This document shows positions 8,567-17,256 of a stretch of DNA of 64,000 nt, piece by piece; the stretch's first letter is position 1; the number at the start of each line of letters is the position of its first letter. Position numbers and translations under genes: made by a program. The stretch is from Brevibacillus panacihumi W25 (lineage in GTDB: Bacteria > Bacillota > Bacilli > Brevibacillales > Brevibacillaceae), in NCBI RefSeq assembly GCF_000503775.1, contig NZ_KI629782.1:124001-188000 (forward strand), in the 5' to 3' direction. The notes below the pieces were generated by a model. That model saw nothing but the letters and a program-made list of their open reading frames with translations, did not search any database and was not told the DNA's origin.

Positions 8567-10129
8567 CTGCGGGGGATTACTTTAGAGATCAAGGGCGTAA
8601 ATCGAGTTGGCATTACTCATGAAGTCATTGCGTGCTTAGCCGTCAACCAGATAGACATCATCGGCATGGAAGTTCGGCCTCATTATATTTATGTCAAAAT
8701 TCCTTCGGTGCCAGCGGAAGCGATCGCAGCAATGATCGAGATGATTGCACAGGTGGCAGGCGTCGAACAGGCGAAGATCGTCCCATGCCTCCCTGCCGAG
8801 GAACGCGAAAATCGAATTCATACGATTCTGACTACTGTTTCGGAAGGAATTCTGCTGCTGGACGAACACCTGCGCGTCACTGCGGTTAACCGTGCAGCTC
8901 AGATCATGCTGCAAATGGAACCCAGTCAGTTGCTGCACAACTCCATCGAGCAGCTGTGGGGCGAGGCTGCATCGGAAATAAGGCGATGCATGCAGGAAGC
9001 GATTGATCTTCCGAGTGTTCAAGTACATTTGTCGGCAGCTCAAAAAAGCCCGATGACCTTCGTTTGCAGCTATCACCCTATCATTCCAGCTGAAAAAGGA
9101 CAGCAACAAGGCGTCGTCATCGTGCTGCGGGACAGAAAACAGATGCAGGAACTACTCTCTTCTGTACAAAAAAGCGAGTTGTTTACGTTTGAGGATATCA
9201 TACAGCAGAGTGCGAACATGAGATCTTGCATCGAGACGGCAAAACGTGTAGCCAAGAGTGATGCAACGGTCTTTTTGCAAGGAGAAAGCGGTACTGGAAA
9301 AGAGCTGTTTGCCAAAGCCATTCATTTTGAAAGCCATCGCGCTGCAGGCCCATTTGTTCCGATCAACTGTGCTGCCATTCCGGATACTTTATTGGAAAGC
9401 GAGCTTTTCGGATATGAGCAAGGGGCATTTACAGGCGCCCTGAAAAGCGGCAAGCGCGGATTATTTGAAATCGCCCAAGGAGGAACGCTCTTTCTCGATG
9501 AAATCGGGGATCTCCCCCTGCATCTGCAAGCAAAGCTTTTGCGGGTTTTGGAGGAACGCAAAGTGCGCCGGGTGGGCGCGAGCCAAGCGAATCCGATTGA
9601 TGTGCGAATCATCACAGCGACCAATCGGAATTTAGCCGAGATGACGAGCAAGGGACATTTTCGCGAAGACCTGTACTATCGTTTGCATGTCATCCCCATT
9701 CATATTCCGCCACTCCGAGAACGGATTCATGACATCCCGATGCTCGCGCAGTTTTTCATGCAAAAAATATCACGGATCTCCAATCGGCCCAACATGCTGT
9801 TGTCCCACTCTGCCATTCGTGCGTTGCAAGCCCATCATTGGCCGGGAAACGTGCGAGAGCTGCAAAATGTACTGGAGCGCGCAGTCTACCTTTGCCCTGG
9901 AAATGAAATTTTGGCGGAGCATCTATTTCTTGATCTTCAGCAAGAAACATTTGAACATCACGATCATATCCCGACGTCCTCCCATCTTCTCCGCGAGCAG
10001 ATGGATTCCTATGAAAAAGCCCTTTTACGCCGTGCATTGGAGAAGCACTCATCCATTCGGCAAACGGCAGCCTATCTGGGTATCAGCCATACGGCGGTAT
10101 TGCAAAAAATGAAAAAGCATGGGTTGTAG
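8567..10129 (+). CDS. TyrR-like sigma-54-dependent activator (ACT-PAS-AAA+-HTH)
   Basis: About 520 residues from a CTG at 8567; the first ATG (8666) would delete half of the ACT domain. The upstream codons read '[25 protein letters not shown]', a typical ACT opening, and AGGTGGG lies 6 bases before the CTG. Order: ACT 1-70 (amino acid binding), PAS about 85-185, AAA+ about 210-440 with P-loop GESGTGKE (239-246) and GAFTGA (286-291, sigma-54 contact), and a TyrR-type HTH at the end ('[21 protein letters not shown]'). Such proteins bind enhancer sites and drive sigma-54 promoters in response to amino acids. Its likely target is methionine gamma-lyase just upstream; the effector could be methionine or an aromatic amino acid. 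Confidence 0.85.
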   Translation: MRGITLEIKGVNRVGITHEVIACLAVNQIDIIGMEVRPHYIYVKIPSVPAEAIAAMIEMIAQVAGVEQAKIVPCLPAEERENRIHTILTTVSEGILLLDEHLRVTAVNRAAQIMLQMEPSQLLHNSIEQLWGEAASEIRRCMQEAIDLPSVQVHLSAAQKSPMTFVCSYHPIIPAEKGQQQGVVIVLRDRKQMQELLSSVQKSELFTFEDIIQQSANMRSCIETAKRVAKSDATVFLQGESGTGKELFAKAIHFESHRAAGPFVPINCAAIPDTLLESELFGYEQGAFTGALKSGKRGLFEIAQGGTLFLDEIGDLPLHLQAKLLRVLEERKVRRVGASQANPIDVRIITATNRNLAEMTSKGHFREDLYYRLHVIPIHIPPLRERIHDIPMLAQFFMQKISRISNRPNMLLSHSAIRALQAHHWPGNVRELQNVLERAVYLCPGNEILAEHLFLDLQQETFEHHDHIPTSSHLLREQMDSYEKALLRRALEKHSSIRQTAAYLGISHTAVLQKMKKHGL

Positions 10130-10160
10130 ACTGTGGCTCACCAAACATAAGAGTACGTTT

Positions 10161-10691
10161 TCACGGAAATAGTTTGTAGTATTCTTCTGCTGTCAGTGCA
10201 AAGTACTTGCTGCTTACACCGTCGTGTTCCCTTTTACAAACATACTTGAGTCCGATTTTCTCAGCTACCCGCACGGATGGTCTATTGCGGGAATCGATAT
10301 CTGCGACAATCCGAGCTACTTTCACTGTTTGAAAGGCGTGCTCAAGTATTACACAGGCGGCCTCGGTCGCGTAGCCCTTGCCCCACGCAAGACGGTTTAG
10401 CCGCCAACCGATTTCGATCTGAGGCTCCATCTCCTCGGTGGGAATCAACAGAATCCAGCCGACGAACCGAGTTGGCTCGTCCTTTTCAAAGATTGACCAA
10501 TAACCCAATCCATCGCCCCAGGATTTTTGGAGCCTCTCTGATAGAAATTGTCTATGCATAGCTGGATCATGCCACGGCCCCCGGATATACTTGGTCACCT
10601 CGGGGTCTCGATCCATCTCATAGCAAGCATCAAAATCAGCCATGACACGAGGCCTAAGGGATAGGCGTTGTGTCTCAAAATTTGGCAACAT
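10161..10691 (-). CDS. GNAT N-acetyltransferase (RimJ/RimL type)
   Basis: 176 residues. 'ETQRLSLRPRVMADFDACYEM' opening, 'EIGWRLNRLAWGKGYATEAACVILEHAF' with the acetyl-CoA binding R/Q-x-x-G-x-G/A pattern (about 100-115), and 'RNRPSVRVAEKIGLKYV' are standard for the Acetyltransf_3 subgroup, which acetylates protein N-termini or small amines. ATG at 10691 follows GGAGGAGT. It sits 30 bases downstream of lpdA on the same strand and may be cotranscribed, though nothing ties it functionally to the dehydrogenase operon. Confidence 0.9.
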   Translation of the reverse strand: MLPNFETQRLSLRPRVMADFDACYEMDRDPEVTKYIRGPWHDPAMHRQFLSERLQKSWGDGLGYWSIFEKDEPTRFVGWILLIPTEEMEPQIEIGWRLNRLAWGKGYATEAACVILEHAFQTVKVARIVADIDSRNRPSVRVAEKIGLKYVCKREHDGVSSKYFALTAEEYYKLFP

Positions 10692-10721
10692 TCGTACTCC
10701 TCCATGGGTGCTGAGGTATGT

Positions 10722-12167
10722 TCAGTCGGTCGTGCTTGCTTTTCCTTTATTAACGATATAAATCGCATGTCCCAATGCAGCCTCCGCCGCTTCCAGCCAC
10801 CCTTCTGTCAAGGTGGGGTGCGGATGCATGGTCAGCGCTATATCCTCCACACGTGCTGCCATTTCCAGGGCGAGAACTCCTTCGCCTATGAGATTGGAAG
10901 CGTCCGCGCCTACGACGTGCAGCCCTAGCAAAACATGTGTCTGTGCATCCACAATCACTTCGGCAAACCCTTCTGTTTCATTTGTCGCCAGCGCACGTCC
11001 GTTTGCGCGGAATGGGAACGTCCCGACTTTTACCTCATGCCCCTGCAGCTGCGCTTCCTCGCGGGTGTACCCGACTCCTGCAATCTGCGGATCAGAAAAA
11101 ATCACATACGGAACATGTGGGGAATCGATCGCGCTGGGCAAACCGCCAATCACTTCTGCGGCCACAATCCCTTGCTTGGAAGCACGGTGGGCGAGAGCTG
11201 GTCCCGGGGTCACATCGCCAATGGCGTAGATATGGGGGACTTGTGTGCGACACTTGCTGTCTACGGCGATATACCCCTTCTCATCTGTCGTGATGCCCGC
11301 TCGATCTAGACCGATACCCTGTGTATTCGGCACTCTGCCGATGGTGACCAGTGCTTTGTCGCTAAAAAGGATTTCTCCTACCTGCAATTCCGAGGACAGA
11401 TGAAGATGGACTTCTCTTTCTTCGATGCTGGCCTTTTCCACGCGAGTAGAGGTTTTGATCGTGATTCGCAGCTTTTTTGCCTTGCGCTCCACTTCTCGTA
11501 CCAGATGGCCAGCCACCTGCGGCAATATACGGTCTGCCAATTCGATGATCGTGACCTGCGAGCCCATTTTGGCATAGGCCATTCCCAATTCTACACCAAT
11601 ATAGCCGCCTCCGATAATCGCCAATCTCTCGGGGATCTGAACCAACGCAAGAGCAGAGGTGGAATCCAGAATGTATTCCCCGTCCACCTCTAAAAAAGGC
11701 GGGATAAAGGGTCTCGATCCCGTTGCAATTATGGCTTCCTTGAACTTATAGGTCTCGAAATCACCGCCGGTCTCCACCCCGATGCGATCCTCCGATAGAA
11801 AAGCAGCGTGGCCTGTCACCACTGTCACACCGTTCTCTTTGCATAGATGTGCGATCCCCTGGTTTAGTTGCGAGACAATACTTTCTTTCCACATTTGCCA
11901 TGTTCCGAGGTCGACCGTTGCCTCTTTCTCCGGGAGATGGATTCCCATTTTTCTGAAGTGAGTAAATCCGTGAAATTGCTCCGCTGTATGAATCAAAGCC
12001 TTGGACGGAATACATCCCCGGTTGAGACATACTCCGCCCAACTGATCCTTTTCGATCAACACAACCGACTTGCCCAATTGCCCCAGGCGAATCGCAGCGG
12101 CATATCCGCCAGGGCCACCTCCGATTACGACCACATCTGTCTCTACTGCTACTTCGCCTACTACCAT
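10722..12167 (-). CDS. lpdA: Dihydrolipoamide dehydrogenase (E3)
   Basis: 481 residues. Reoxidises dihydrolipoamide on E2 and passes electrons through FAD to NAD+. FAD-binding 'VVVIGGGPGGYAAAIRLGQLG' (about 12-33), redox disulfide 'GGVCLNRGCIPSK' (Cys47, Cys52), NAD-binding 'AIIGGGYIGVELGMAYAKMG', second FAD motif 'YAIGDVTPGPALAHRA', and the C-terminal active-site base in 'MHPHPTLTE'. Its ATG follows the E2 stop codon directly, so translation is coupled. It is the last gene of the four-gene 2-oxoacid dehydrogenase operon. Confidence 0.95.
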   Translation of the reverse strand: MVVGEVAVETDVVVIGGGPGGYAAAIRLGQLGKSVVLIEKDQLGGVCLNRGCIPSKALIHTAEQFHGFTHFRKMGIHLPEKEATVDLGTWQMWKESIVSQLNQGIAHLCKENGVTVVTGHAAFLSEDRIGVETGGDFETYKFKEAIIATGSRPFIPPFLEVDGEYILDSTSALALVQIPERLAIIGGGYIGVELGMAYAKMGSQVTIIELADRILPQVAGHLVREVERKAKKLRITIKTSTRVEKASIEEREVHLHLSSELQVGEILFSDKALVTIGRVPNTQGIGLDRAGITTDEKGYIAVDSKCRTQVPHIYAIGDVTPGPALAHRASKQGIVAAEVIGGLPSAIDSPHVPYVIFSDPQIAGVGYTREEAQLQGHEVKVGTFPFRANGRALATNETEGFAEVIVDAQTHVLLGLHVVGADASNLIGEGVLALEMAARVEDIALTMHPHPTLTEGWLEAAEAALGHAIYIVNKGKASTTD

Positions 12168-13373
12168 CTATCTCAACTCCGCGAATAATAGATTGGGATT
12201 CTCCAGCAATTCCTTGATCCGGTTCGTAAAACGGACGGCAGTGACGCCATCGATCAGGCGATGGTCGAAGCTTAAAGACATGTTCATCATCAGACGTATC
12301 ACACCTTCCCAATTCCGAACAACCATGCGAGGCTCCATCTTGTGCAGAGCCAGAATCGCCACTTCTGGATGGTTGATGATCGGTGTGGCCTGCAACCCGC
12401 CTATTGGACCTACGTTGCTGATCGTAAAGGTGCCGCCGCTGATTTGATCAAGAGTCAATTTGCCTTCCCTCGCCAGAAATGACAGTTGGCTGATTTCGGC
12501 CGCGAGCTCCAGAATTGTTTTTTGATCGGCATGCTTGATGACGGGTACGATGAGTCCATCTTCGGTATCTGTCGCGATCCCAATGTGATAGTAATGCTTG
12601 AGGACGATTTCATTCGTCTCGTCATCGATCGAAGCATTCAGCGTTGGGAATTCTTTCAGGGCTATGACAATCGCTTTGATAAAGAAGGGAAGGAACGTCA
12701 GCTTGATATTCTTTCGATCGGCATATTCCTTGATCCGGTCTCTCCATTCCTTTACAGCGTCCATTTCCAGTTCATCCACATGGGTTACATGCGGGATGAT
12801 TGTAGCTGATTTGGTCAAATGTTCGGCTATTTTTTTGCGGATCCCCTTCAAAGGAATTCGCTCTTCTGATTCTCCCAAAAGCAACGGTTTCACAGATGCC
12901 GCCTCTGTTTTTGCCTCCTGCTCTTTTGGACGATTATCTGGAGTCGGACCCGCTTTCTTTCGCTCCGCGTACTGAATCAGATCGGACTCCACTACTCTTC
13001 CCGCGGGTCCTGTACCGGCCACATCATCCAGATCGATCGACATTTCCCTCGCCATTTGACGGACATACGGTGTTGCAAGTGCCCGTGCTTGTCTCGGAGC
13101 AGCAGGAGGTACTGCTGCGGGCTTCTTCTCTTCCTCTCCTTCTGGTTGGATCACGTAGAGGGTAGCCCCCACTTCCACCGTGTCCCCTACCGCGAAGAAC
13201 ATCTTGTTTACAACTCCTGTAGCGGGTGACGTCAATTCAGCATTTACTTTGTCCGTTTGTACCTCCACGACGGGCTGATCCCGCGTGACGAAGTCTCCTT
13301 CTTTTACCAGCCATCTGGTAATTTCCCCTTCATGCATGCCTTCGCCTACATCAGGGAGCTTGAATTCCACCAT
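12168..13373 (-). CDS. 2-oxoacid dehydrogenase E2 (dihydrolipoyl acyltransferase)
   Basis: 401 residues forming the core of the complex. One lipoyl domain at 1-76 with the lipoylated lysine in 'VQTDKVNAELTS' (K43 region), an Ala/Pro-rich linker, an E1/E3-binding domain at about 97-135 ('YVRQMAREMSIDLDDVAGTGPAGRV'), then the catalytic domain to the end with active-site 'SFDHRLIDG' (His about 371, Asp about 375). A single lipoyl domain and this size fit pyruvate or branched-chain E2 equally. ATG at 13373 follows GGAGGGAGTAGC. Lies between E1 beta and lpdA with short gaps. Confidence 0.92.
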   Translation of the reverse strand: MVEFKLPDVGEGMHEGEITRWLVKEGDFVTRDQPVVEVQTDKVNAELTSPATGVVNKMFFAVGDTVEVGATLYVIQPEGEEEKKPAAVPPAAPRQARALATPYVRQMAREMSIDLDDVAGTGPAGRVVESDLIQYAERKKAGPTPDNRPKEQEAKTEAASVKPLLLGESEERIPLKGIRKKIAEHLTKSATIIPHVTHVDELEMDAVKEWRDRIKEYADRKNIKLTFLPFFIKAIVIALKEFPTLNASIDDETNEIVLKHYYHIGIATDTEDGLIVPVIKHADQKTILELAAEISQLSFLAREGKLTLDQISGGTFTISNVGPIGGLQATPIINHPEVAILALHKMEPRMVVRNWEGVIRLMMNMSLSFDHRLIDGVTAVRFTNRIKELLENPNLLFAELR

Positions 13374-13403
13374 GCTACTCCCTCCTTTTGGTCCTTGAGT
13401 CGA

Positions 13404-14387
13404 TTAAAAAGAAAGCGTTTCCACAATTCCGCGTTGAACGCGCTCCACTGTCGGCAAATAGGCATCTTCTACAGAAAACTGCGGTACGGGTATGTCAAAG
13501 CCGGTCACTCGCTTCACCGGTGCCTTCAGATAGATCAATGCCTCGTCGTTGATCAAAGACACGATCTCTGCACCCAAGCCGGCTGTCCGATGAGCCTCAT
13601 GAACAATGATGGCACGGCCCGTTTTTTTCACAGATGAAAGGATCGTATCCCGATCCAGCGGATAAAGCGTGCGAAGATCGACGACTTCACATTTCCAGCC
13701 CTGTTCTTCTTCTATTTTTTTGGCTGCCTGCATGGCTTCACGCAGCATGGCGCCCCAAGCAAAAATCGTCACATCGTCTCCCTCCGAAACGACCTTGGCT
13801 TTCCCGAGAGGCACGCGGTATATTTCTTCCGGGACATCTTCTTTAAAGGCGCGATACAGCTTGGTCGGCTCCAGGAAAAGGACCGGATCACGGTCTTCCA
13901 TGGCGGCGATCAACAGACCTTTGGCGTCATAAGGATTGCTCGGAGCAACGACCTTCAGTCCAGGGGTATGCGCAAAATAGGTTTCCACGCTTTCTGAGTG
14001 AAGCTCGGGACCGCGTATGCCGGCACCATAAGGCGTGCGAATCACCATTGGCACCTCAAACTGCCCGCGTGTACGATAGCGCATCCTCGCTGCATGGGAG
14101 ACGATCTGCTCAAAACCCGGATAGATAAAGGCGAGAAACTGAATCTCCACTACCGGAATCATCCCATTCATTGCCAGTCCGATGGCAGAACCAATGATTC
14201 CGGCCTCTGCCAGCGGGGTATCCACTACTCGTTCAGGCCCATACTTTTCCACCAAGCCTTCTGTTGCCCGAAAGACCCCGCCATTGATGCCAATATCTTC
14301 TCCCAGAAGCATGACGCGGGGATCTTGGGCAAGCATCTGATCCATGGCTTCCGTAATGGCTTGAATCATTGTCAATTTTCTGCTCAT
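13404..14387 (-). CDS. 2-oxoacid dehydrogenase E1 beta subunit
   Basis: 327 residues from the ATG at 14387, preferred because it overlaps the E1 alpha stop by four bases (ATGA) and gives the usual start 'MSRKLTMIQAITEAMDQMLAQD'. Together with E1 alpha it forms the thiamine-diphosphate dehydrogenase that decarboxylates a 2-oxoacid and acylates lipoyl-E2. Motifs: 'VMLLGEDIGINGGVFRAT', 'DTPLAEAGIIGSAIGLAMNGMIPVVEIQF', and the C-terminal transketolase domain 'GWKCEVVDLRTLYPLD'. Whether the substrate is pyruvate, a branched-chain 2-oxoacid or 2-oxobutyrate is open; the last would fit the methionine gamma-lyase product made nearby, but that is speculation. Confidence 0.92.
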   Translation of the reverse strand: MSRKLTMIQAITEAMDQMLAQDPRVMLLGEDIGINGGVFRATEGLVEKYGPERVVDTPLAEAGIIGSAIGLAMNGMIPVVEIQFLAFIYPGFEQIVSHAARMRYRTRGQFEVPMVIRTPYGAGIRGPELHSESVETYFAHTPGLKVVAPSNPYDAKGLLIAAMEDRDPVLFLEPTKLYRAFKEDVPEEIYRVPLGKAKVVSEGDDVTIFAWGAMLREAMQAAKKIEEEQGWKCEVVDLRTLYPLDRDTILSSVKKTGRAIIVHEAHRTAGLGAEIVSLINDEALIYLKAPVKRVTGFDIPVPQFSVEDAYLPTVERVQRGIVETLSF

Positions 14388-15511
14388 GAGATCTTCACGT
14401 CCTTCTTGAAGAATGAACGGCACTCTTCCTGCTGCTCGCGGATGTTCCATGGCATTTCGGCGTATACGTGCTCAAACATGCCAACCGGATCTGCCTTTGG
14501 ATAACGTTCTGCCTTTTCCAGATGCAAATCGATTTGCTCGTTCATCTGCGCAAGCCATTGCTCCTCCAGCTTCTCATTCCAGATGCCCCTTTTTTGCAGC
14601 AGCTTTTGCAGGCGTGCCAGCGGATCGCGTTTTTCCCGCCACTCCTGGGAAAGTGTCTCCTGATCGCGGTATTTCTTCGGATCATCTGCTGTGGTGTGGG
14701 CGCCGTAGCGGAAGGTGATCGCTTCGATCAAGGTTGGTCCTTCCCCGCGCAGGCCCCTCTCGACAGCTTCCTTCACCATCAAATAGACTGCAAAAATATC
14801 GTTTCCGTCCACGCGAATACCCGGAATATCATATGCTGCGGCGCGCTGGGCAATCGTTTTGGAAGCGGACTGCTTTTCAAAAGGAACGCTGATCGCGTAG
14901 CCGTTATTCTGGCAAAAGAAGATGGTCGGCGTTTTAAAGACACCTGCAAAGTTCAAAGCCTCATGAAAATCGCCTTCCGATGTCGCTCCGTCCCCGAAAT
15001 AGGCGATGCTGGCCGTTTTTTCACCTTTTCGCTTGCTTGCCCATGCGGTGCCGACTGCGTGGACCATTTGCGTTGCGATGGGAACACATGGCGGCATGAT
15101 TCGCTTGCCTTCAGGGCAGATCGAGCCTTCAACATGGCCCATCCAGTACAGGAAGATGCGATACAAATCCTGTCCATGGACGATAGCCGCTGCATGATCG
15201 CGGTAGGTCGGGAACATCCAGTCCCCTGGCGAGAGCGCCAAAGCGCTGCCTACCTGGGATGCTTCCTGACCTTCAAAAGGCGCGTACGTACCCATTCTTC
15301 CCTGGCGTTGCAGGTTTACGGATTTGCGGTCAAACAGCCGGACCAAAAGCATCTTTTCGTACATGTGAAGCATCAAGGAATCATCGATCTTTCCATCCAG
15401 GGATGAAAGCAGATCACCCTGCTCTGACAACACCTGGTACATGTCCGCACTGATTGTGGTTTCGTCGAAGGATTTTCTCTGGTTCTCAGAATAAACCATC
15501 ATGTCAGTCAC
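14384..15511 (-). CDS. 2-oxoacid dehydrogenase E1 alpha subunit
   Basis: 375 residues. The thiamine-diphosphate motif 'GDGATSEGDFHEALNFAGVFKTPTIFFCQNN' is at about 185-215, and the phosphorylation-loop-like 'RYGAHTTADDPKKYR' at about 290. 'MFPTYRDHAAAIVHG' and 'MPPCVPIATQMVHAVGTA' resemble PdhA of Bacilli, yet the gene set plus a divergent Lrp regulator also resembles bkd operons. First gene of the operon E1a-E1b-E2-E3. ATG at 15511 follows AAGGGG. A sigma-A-like promoter with overlapping direct repeats lies at 15555-15605. Confidence 0.92.
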   Translation of the reverse strand: MTDMMVYSENQRKSFDETTISADMYQVLSEQGDLLSSLDGKIDDSLMLHMYEKMLLVRLFDRKSVNLQRQGRMGTYAPFEGQEASQVGSALALSPGDWMFPTYRDHAAAIVHGQDLYRIFLYWMGHVEGSICPEGKRIMPPCVPIATQMVHAVGTAWASKRKGEKTASIAYFGDGATSEGDFHEALNFAGVFKTPTIFFCQNNGYAISVPFEKQSASKTIAQRAAAYDIPGIRVDGNDIFAVYLMVKEAVERGLRGEGPTLIEAITFRYGAHTTADDPKKYRDQETLSQEWREKRDPLARLQKLLQKRGIWNEKLEEQWLAQMNEQIDLHLEKAERYPKADPVGMFEHVYAEMPWNIREQQEECRSFFKKDVKIS

Positions 15512-15554
15512 CCCTTATCAAAATGTAGGATTAGAGTGAGTGTTCCAATTTTTC

Positions 15555-15605
15555 TGTATACGCTTTCATGATAAAACAAGACAAGGTGGGAATGACATGA
15601 TAAAA
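15555..15605 (-). promoter_or_regulatory. Promoter and direct repeats upstream of the 2-oxoacid dehydrogenase operon
   Basis: Read on the minus strand, TTGTCT and TATACA (15584-15555) are 18 bases apart. CATGATAAAA occurs twice in the same orientation, at 15567-15576 and 15596-15605, so one copy sits between -35 and -10 and the other just upstream. Regulation through these repeats, possibly by the adjacent Lrp protein, is an inference. Confidence 0.45.
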
Positions 15606-15646
15606 TGAATAGAATACGAGCGTTTCTCATTACAATATGAATCATT

Positions 15647-15689
15647 ACACGATTCTTTTCCTTCACTTTGCAACAAACGCGAATCGTGT
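15647..15689. promoter_or_regulatory. Inverted repeat in the operon/Lrp intergenic region
   Basis: ACACGATTC at 15647-15655 and its exact complement GAATCGTGT at 15681-15689, with a 25-base spacer. It lies between the divergent E1 alpha and Lrp genes and is a plausible Lrp-family operator. Confidence 0.4.
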
Positions 15690-15751
15690 GAAATGGGGCT
15701 GAAAAGTTCCAATCACACTCAAAAAACCCAGATAGAAAGCGGGGCTTATTC

Positions 15752-16207
15752 ATGATGGATCAAACCGACATCCGCCTTTTGGAGCTTCTTCAACTTGAAG
15801 GTCGAATCTCTATCAGCGATTTATCCAAAAAGCTTTCTCTCAGTCGCCCAAGCATCTCGGAGCGGCTCAATCGGCTTGAGGAAAAAGGGGTCATCGAAGG
15901 CTTCTCGGCTAGAGTTTCGCCGAAGGCTATCGGCAGGGACGTGCTTGTCTTTATTCAATTGAGCCAACTGCGCATTCATTCTTATTCCGATTTTGAAAAG
16001 TCCATCCAGGAAAATCCCGATATTATCGAATGCCACCGGCTGACCGGAGAAGTCAGTTACCTGCTCAAAGCGGCCGTGACTGGCATGGAGCATCTCAGTC
16101 AATTGATCGATTCCCTCCTGCCCTACGGAAATGTAAATACGTCGCTCGTATTGTCTTCGCCCGTATCGTTTCGCTGCATTACCCCTCATCCTTCGAGTGG
16201 CGTATAA
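15752..16207 (+). CDS. Lrp/AsnC family transcriptional regulator
   Basis: 151 residues. The N-terminal HTH is 'LLELLQLEGRISISDLSKKLSLSRPSISERLNRLEEKGVI' (about 8-47), followed by the RAM/ligand domain with 'RLTGEVSYLLKAAVTGMEHLSQLI'. Lrp-family proteins form octamers that respond to amino acids. Two start codons lie in tandem (15752, 15755) with only a weak AGCGGGG upstream. It is divergent from the dehydrogenase operon, as BkdR is from bkd genes in many bacteria, so it likely controls that operon and perhaps itself. Confidence 0.9.
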   Translation: MMDQTDIRLLELLQLEGRISISDLSKKLSLSRPSISERLNRLEEKGVIEGFSARVSPKAIGRDVLVFIQLSQLRIHSYSDFEKSIQENPDIIECHRLTGEVSYLLKAAVTGMEHLSQLIDSLLPYGNVNTSLVLSSPVSFRCITPHPSSGV

Positions 16208-16248
16208 GGCAATAAAGCTTTGTAAAGGTTAAAAACGGGTCGACTTCA

Positions 16249-16267
16249 CGAACATTTGTTCTATAAT
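16249..16267 (+). promoter_or_regulatory. LexA-like box overlapping the -10 of the alpha/beta hydrolase gene
   Basis: CGAACATTTGTTCT (16249-16262) contains the perfect dyad GAACA-TT-TGTTC and differs at two positions from the Bacillus SOS box CGAACRNRYGTTYG. It runs directly into TATAAT (16262-16267), whose -35 is poor. A repressor bound here would block the promoter. Confidence 0.4.
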
Positions 16268-16323
16268 CGGAGTTAGAATGTCTCCACAGGATTTGTGATT
16301 ATTTCAATGGCGAGGTGTCCCAT

Positions 16324-17154
16324 ATGCGCTGTCTTTCCTACGGTGTTCAGGTTTTTTATGAAGATATTGGTACTGGACTTCCTGTTGTCATGCTGCATGG
16401 TTTTTCGCTGGATCATCAAATGATGAAAGGCTGCATGGAACCTGTTTTTACTAATCTTCACGGATTTCGCAGACTGTATGTCGATCTGCCAGGCATGGGA
16501 CTTTCAACACACTATCACCACATCGCAAATTCGGATGAAATGCTAGAGGTTATCCTCCACTTTATCGACCAGGTCCTTCCCGAAAAACCTTTTTTAATCG
16601 CTGGAGAATCATTTGGAGGATATCTGGCAAGAGGTGTGATTGAAAAACGCCGAAGCCAAGTAAAAGGCGCTCTATTTTTATGTCCGATGGTCGTCCCTGA
16701 TAAGGAAAAACGTGATTTGCCCCCCAGAACCTTGTTAATGGAGGACAAACACCTATGGGACAAACTGACACTGCAGAAACAAGAGGACTTTACAGCCATG
16801 GCGGTGGTCGCAAACGAGTATACGTGGAGCCGCTATAAAAACGAAATTCTTGCCGGCTGTGAATTGGCGGACTATCCCTTTTTGGAAAAAATAAAAACAG
16901 CCTACGGATTTTCTTTTGAATTGGATACAGTCTGTTTTCCATATCCCAGTTTATTTGTCGTTGGCAGACAAGACTCATCTGTAGGGTTTAAAGATGCATG
17001 GCATCTGATCGATAACTATCCTCGTTCCTCTTTTGTTGTTCTTGACTGTGCCGGTCATAATCTGCAAATCGAGCAACCACATTTGTTTACAGAGCTTGTA
17101 CATGACTGGTTAGGCAGAGTAAGCGATTATTTGAATGAACCAGCGAGACCATAA
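16324..17154 (+). CDS. Alpha/beta hydrolase
   Basis: 276 residues from the ATG at 16324 (GAGGTG eight bases upstream; the GTG at 16315 overlaps that site). Alpha/beta hydrolase fold: oxyanion 'VVMLHGFSLDHQMM' (about 22-35), nucleophile elbow 'IAGESFGGYLA' (Ser about 98), acid residue in 'VVGRQDSSVGF' and the catalytic His in 'DCAGHNLQIEQP'. No signal peptide, so cytoplasmic. The substrate is not predictable. It stands alone after the Lrp gene. Its promoter region contains a LexA-like dyad, which would make it damage-inducible if real. Confidence 0.85.
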   Translation: MRCLSYGVQVFYEDIGTGLPVVMLHGFSLDHQMMKGCMEPVFTNLHGFRRLYVDLPGMGLSTHYHHIANSDEMLEVILHFIDQVLPEKPFLIAGESFGGYLARGVIEKRRSQVKGALFLCPMVVPDKEKRDLPPRTLLMEDKHLWDKLTLQKQEDFTAMAVVANEYTWSRYKNEILAGCELADYPFLEKIKTAYGFSFELDTVCFPYPSLFVVGRQDSSVGFKDAWHLIDNYPRSSFVVLDCAGHNLQIEQPHLFTELVHDWLGRVSDYLNEPARP

Positions 17155-17205
17155 CAGGCCGACATCCGCCTACTTGAAGTCCTTCAATATGGAGAGAAAG
17201 CAAAA

Positions 17206-17251
17206 AAATAGACCGGACTGCAAACGGAAAACGTTGCCTTCCAGTCTATTT
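17206..17251 (-). terminator. Terminator after the acyl-CoA ligase operon
   Basis: AAATAGAC pairs with GTCTATTT, with further imperfect pairing inside. On the minus strand it ends in a T run. It sits between convergent genes and could serve both. Confidence 0.65.
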
Positions 17252-17256
17252 GCTGA

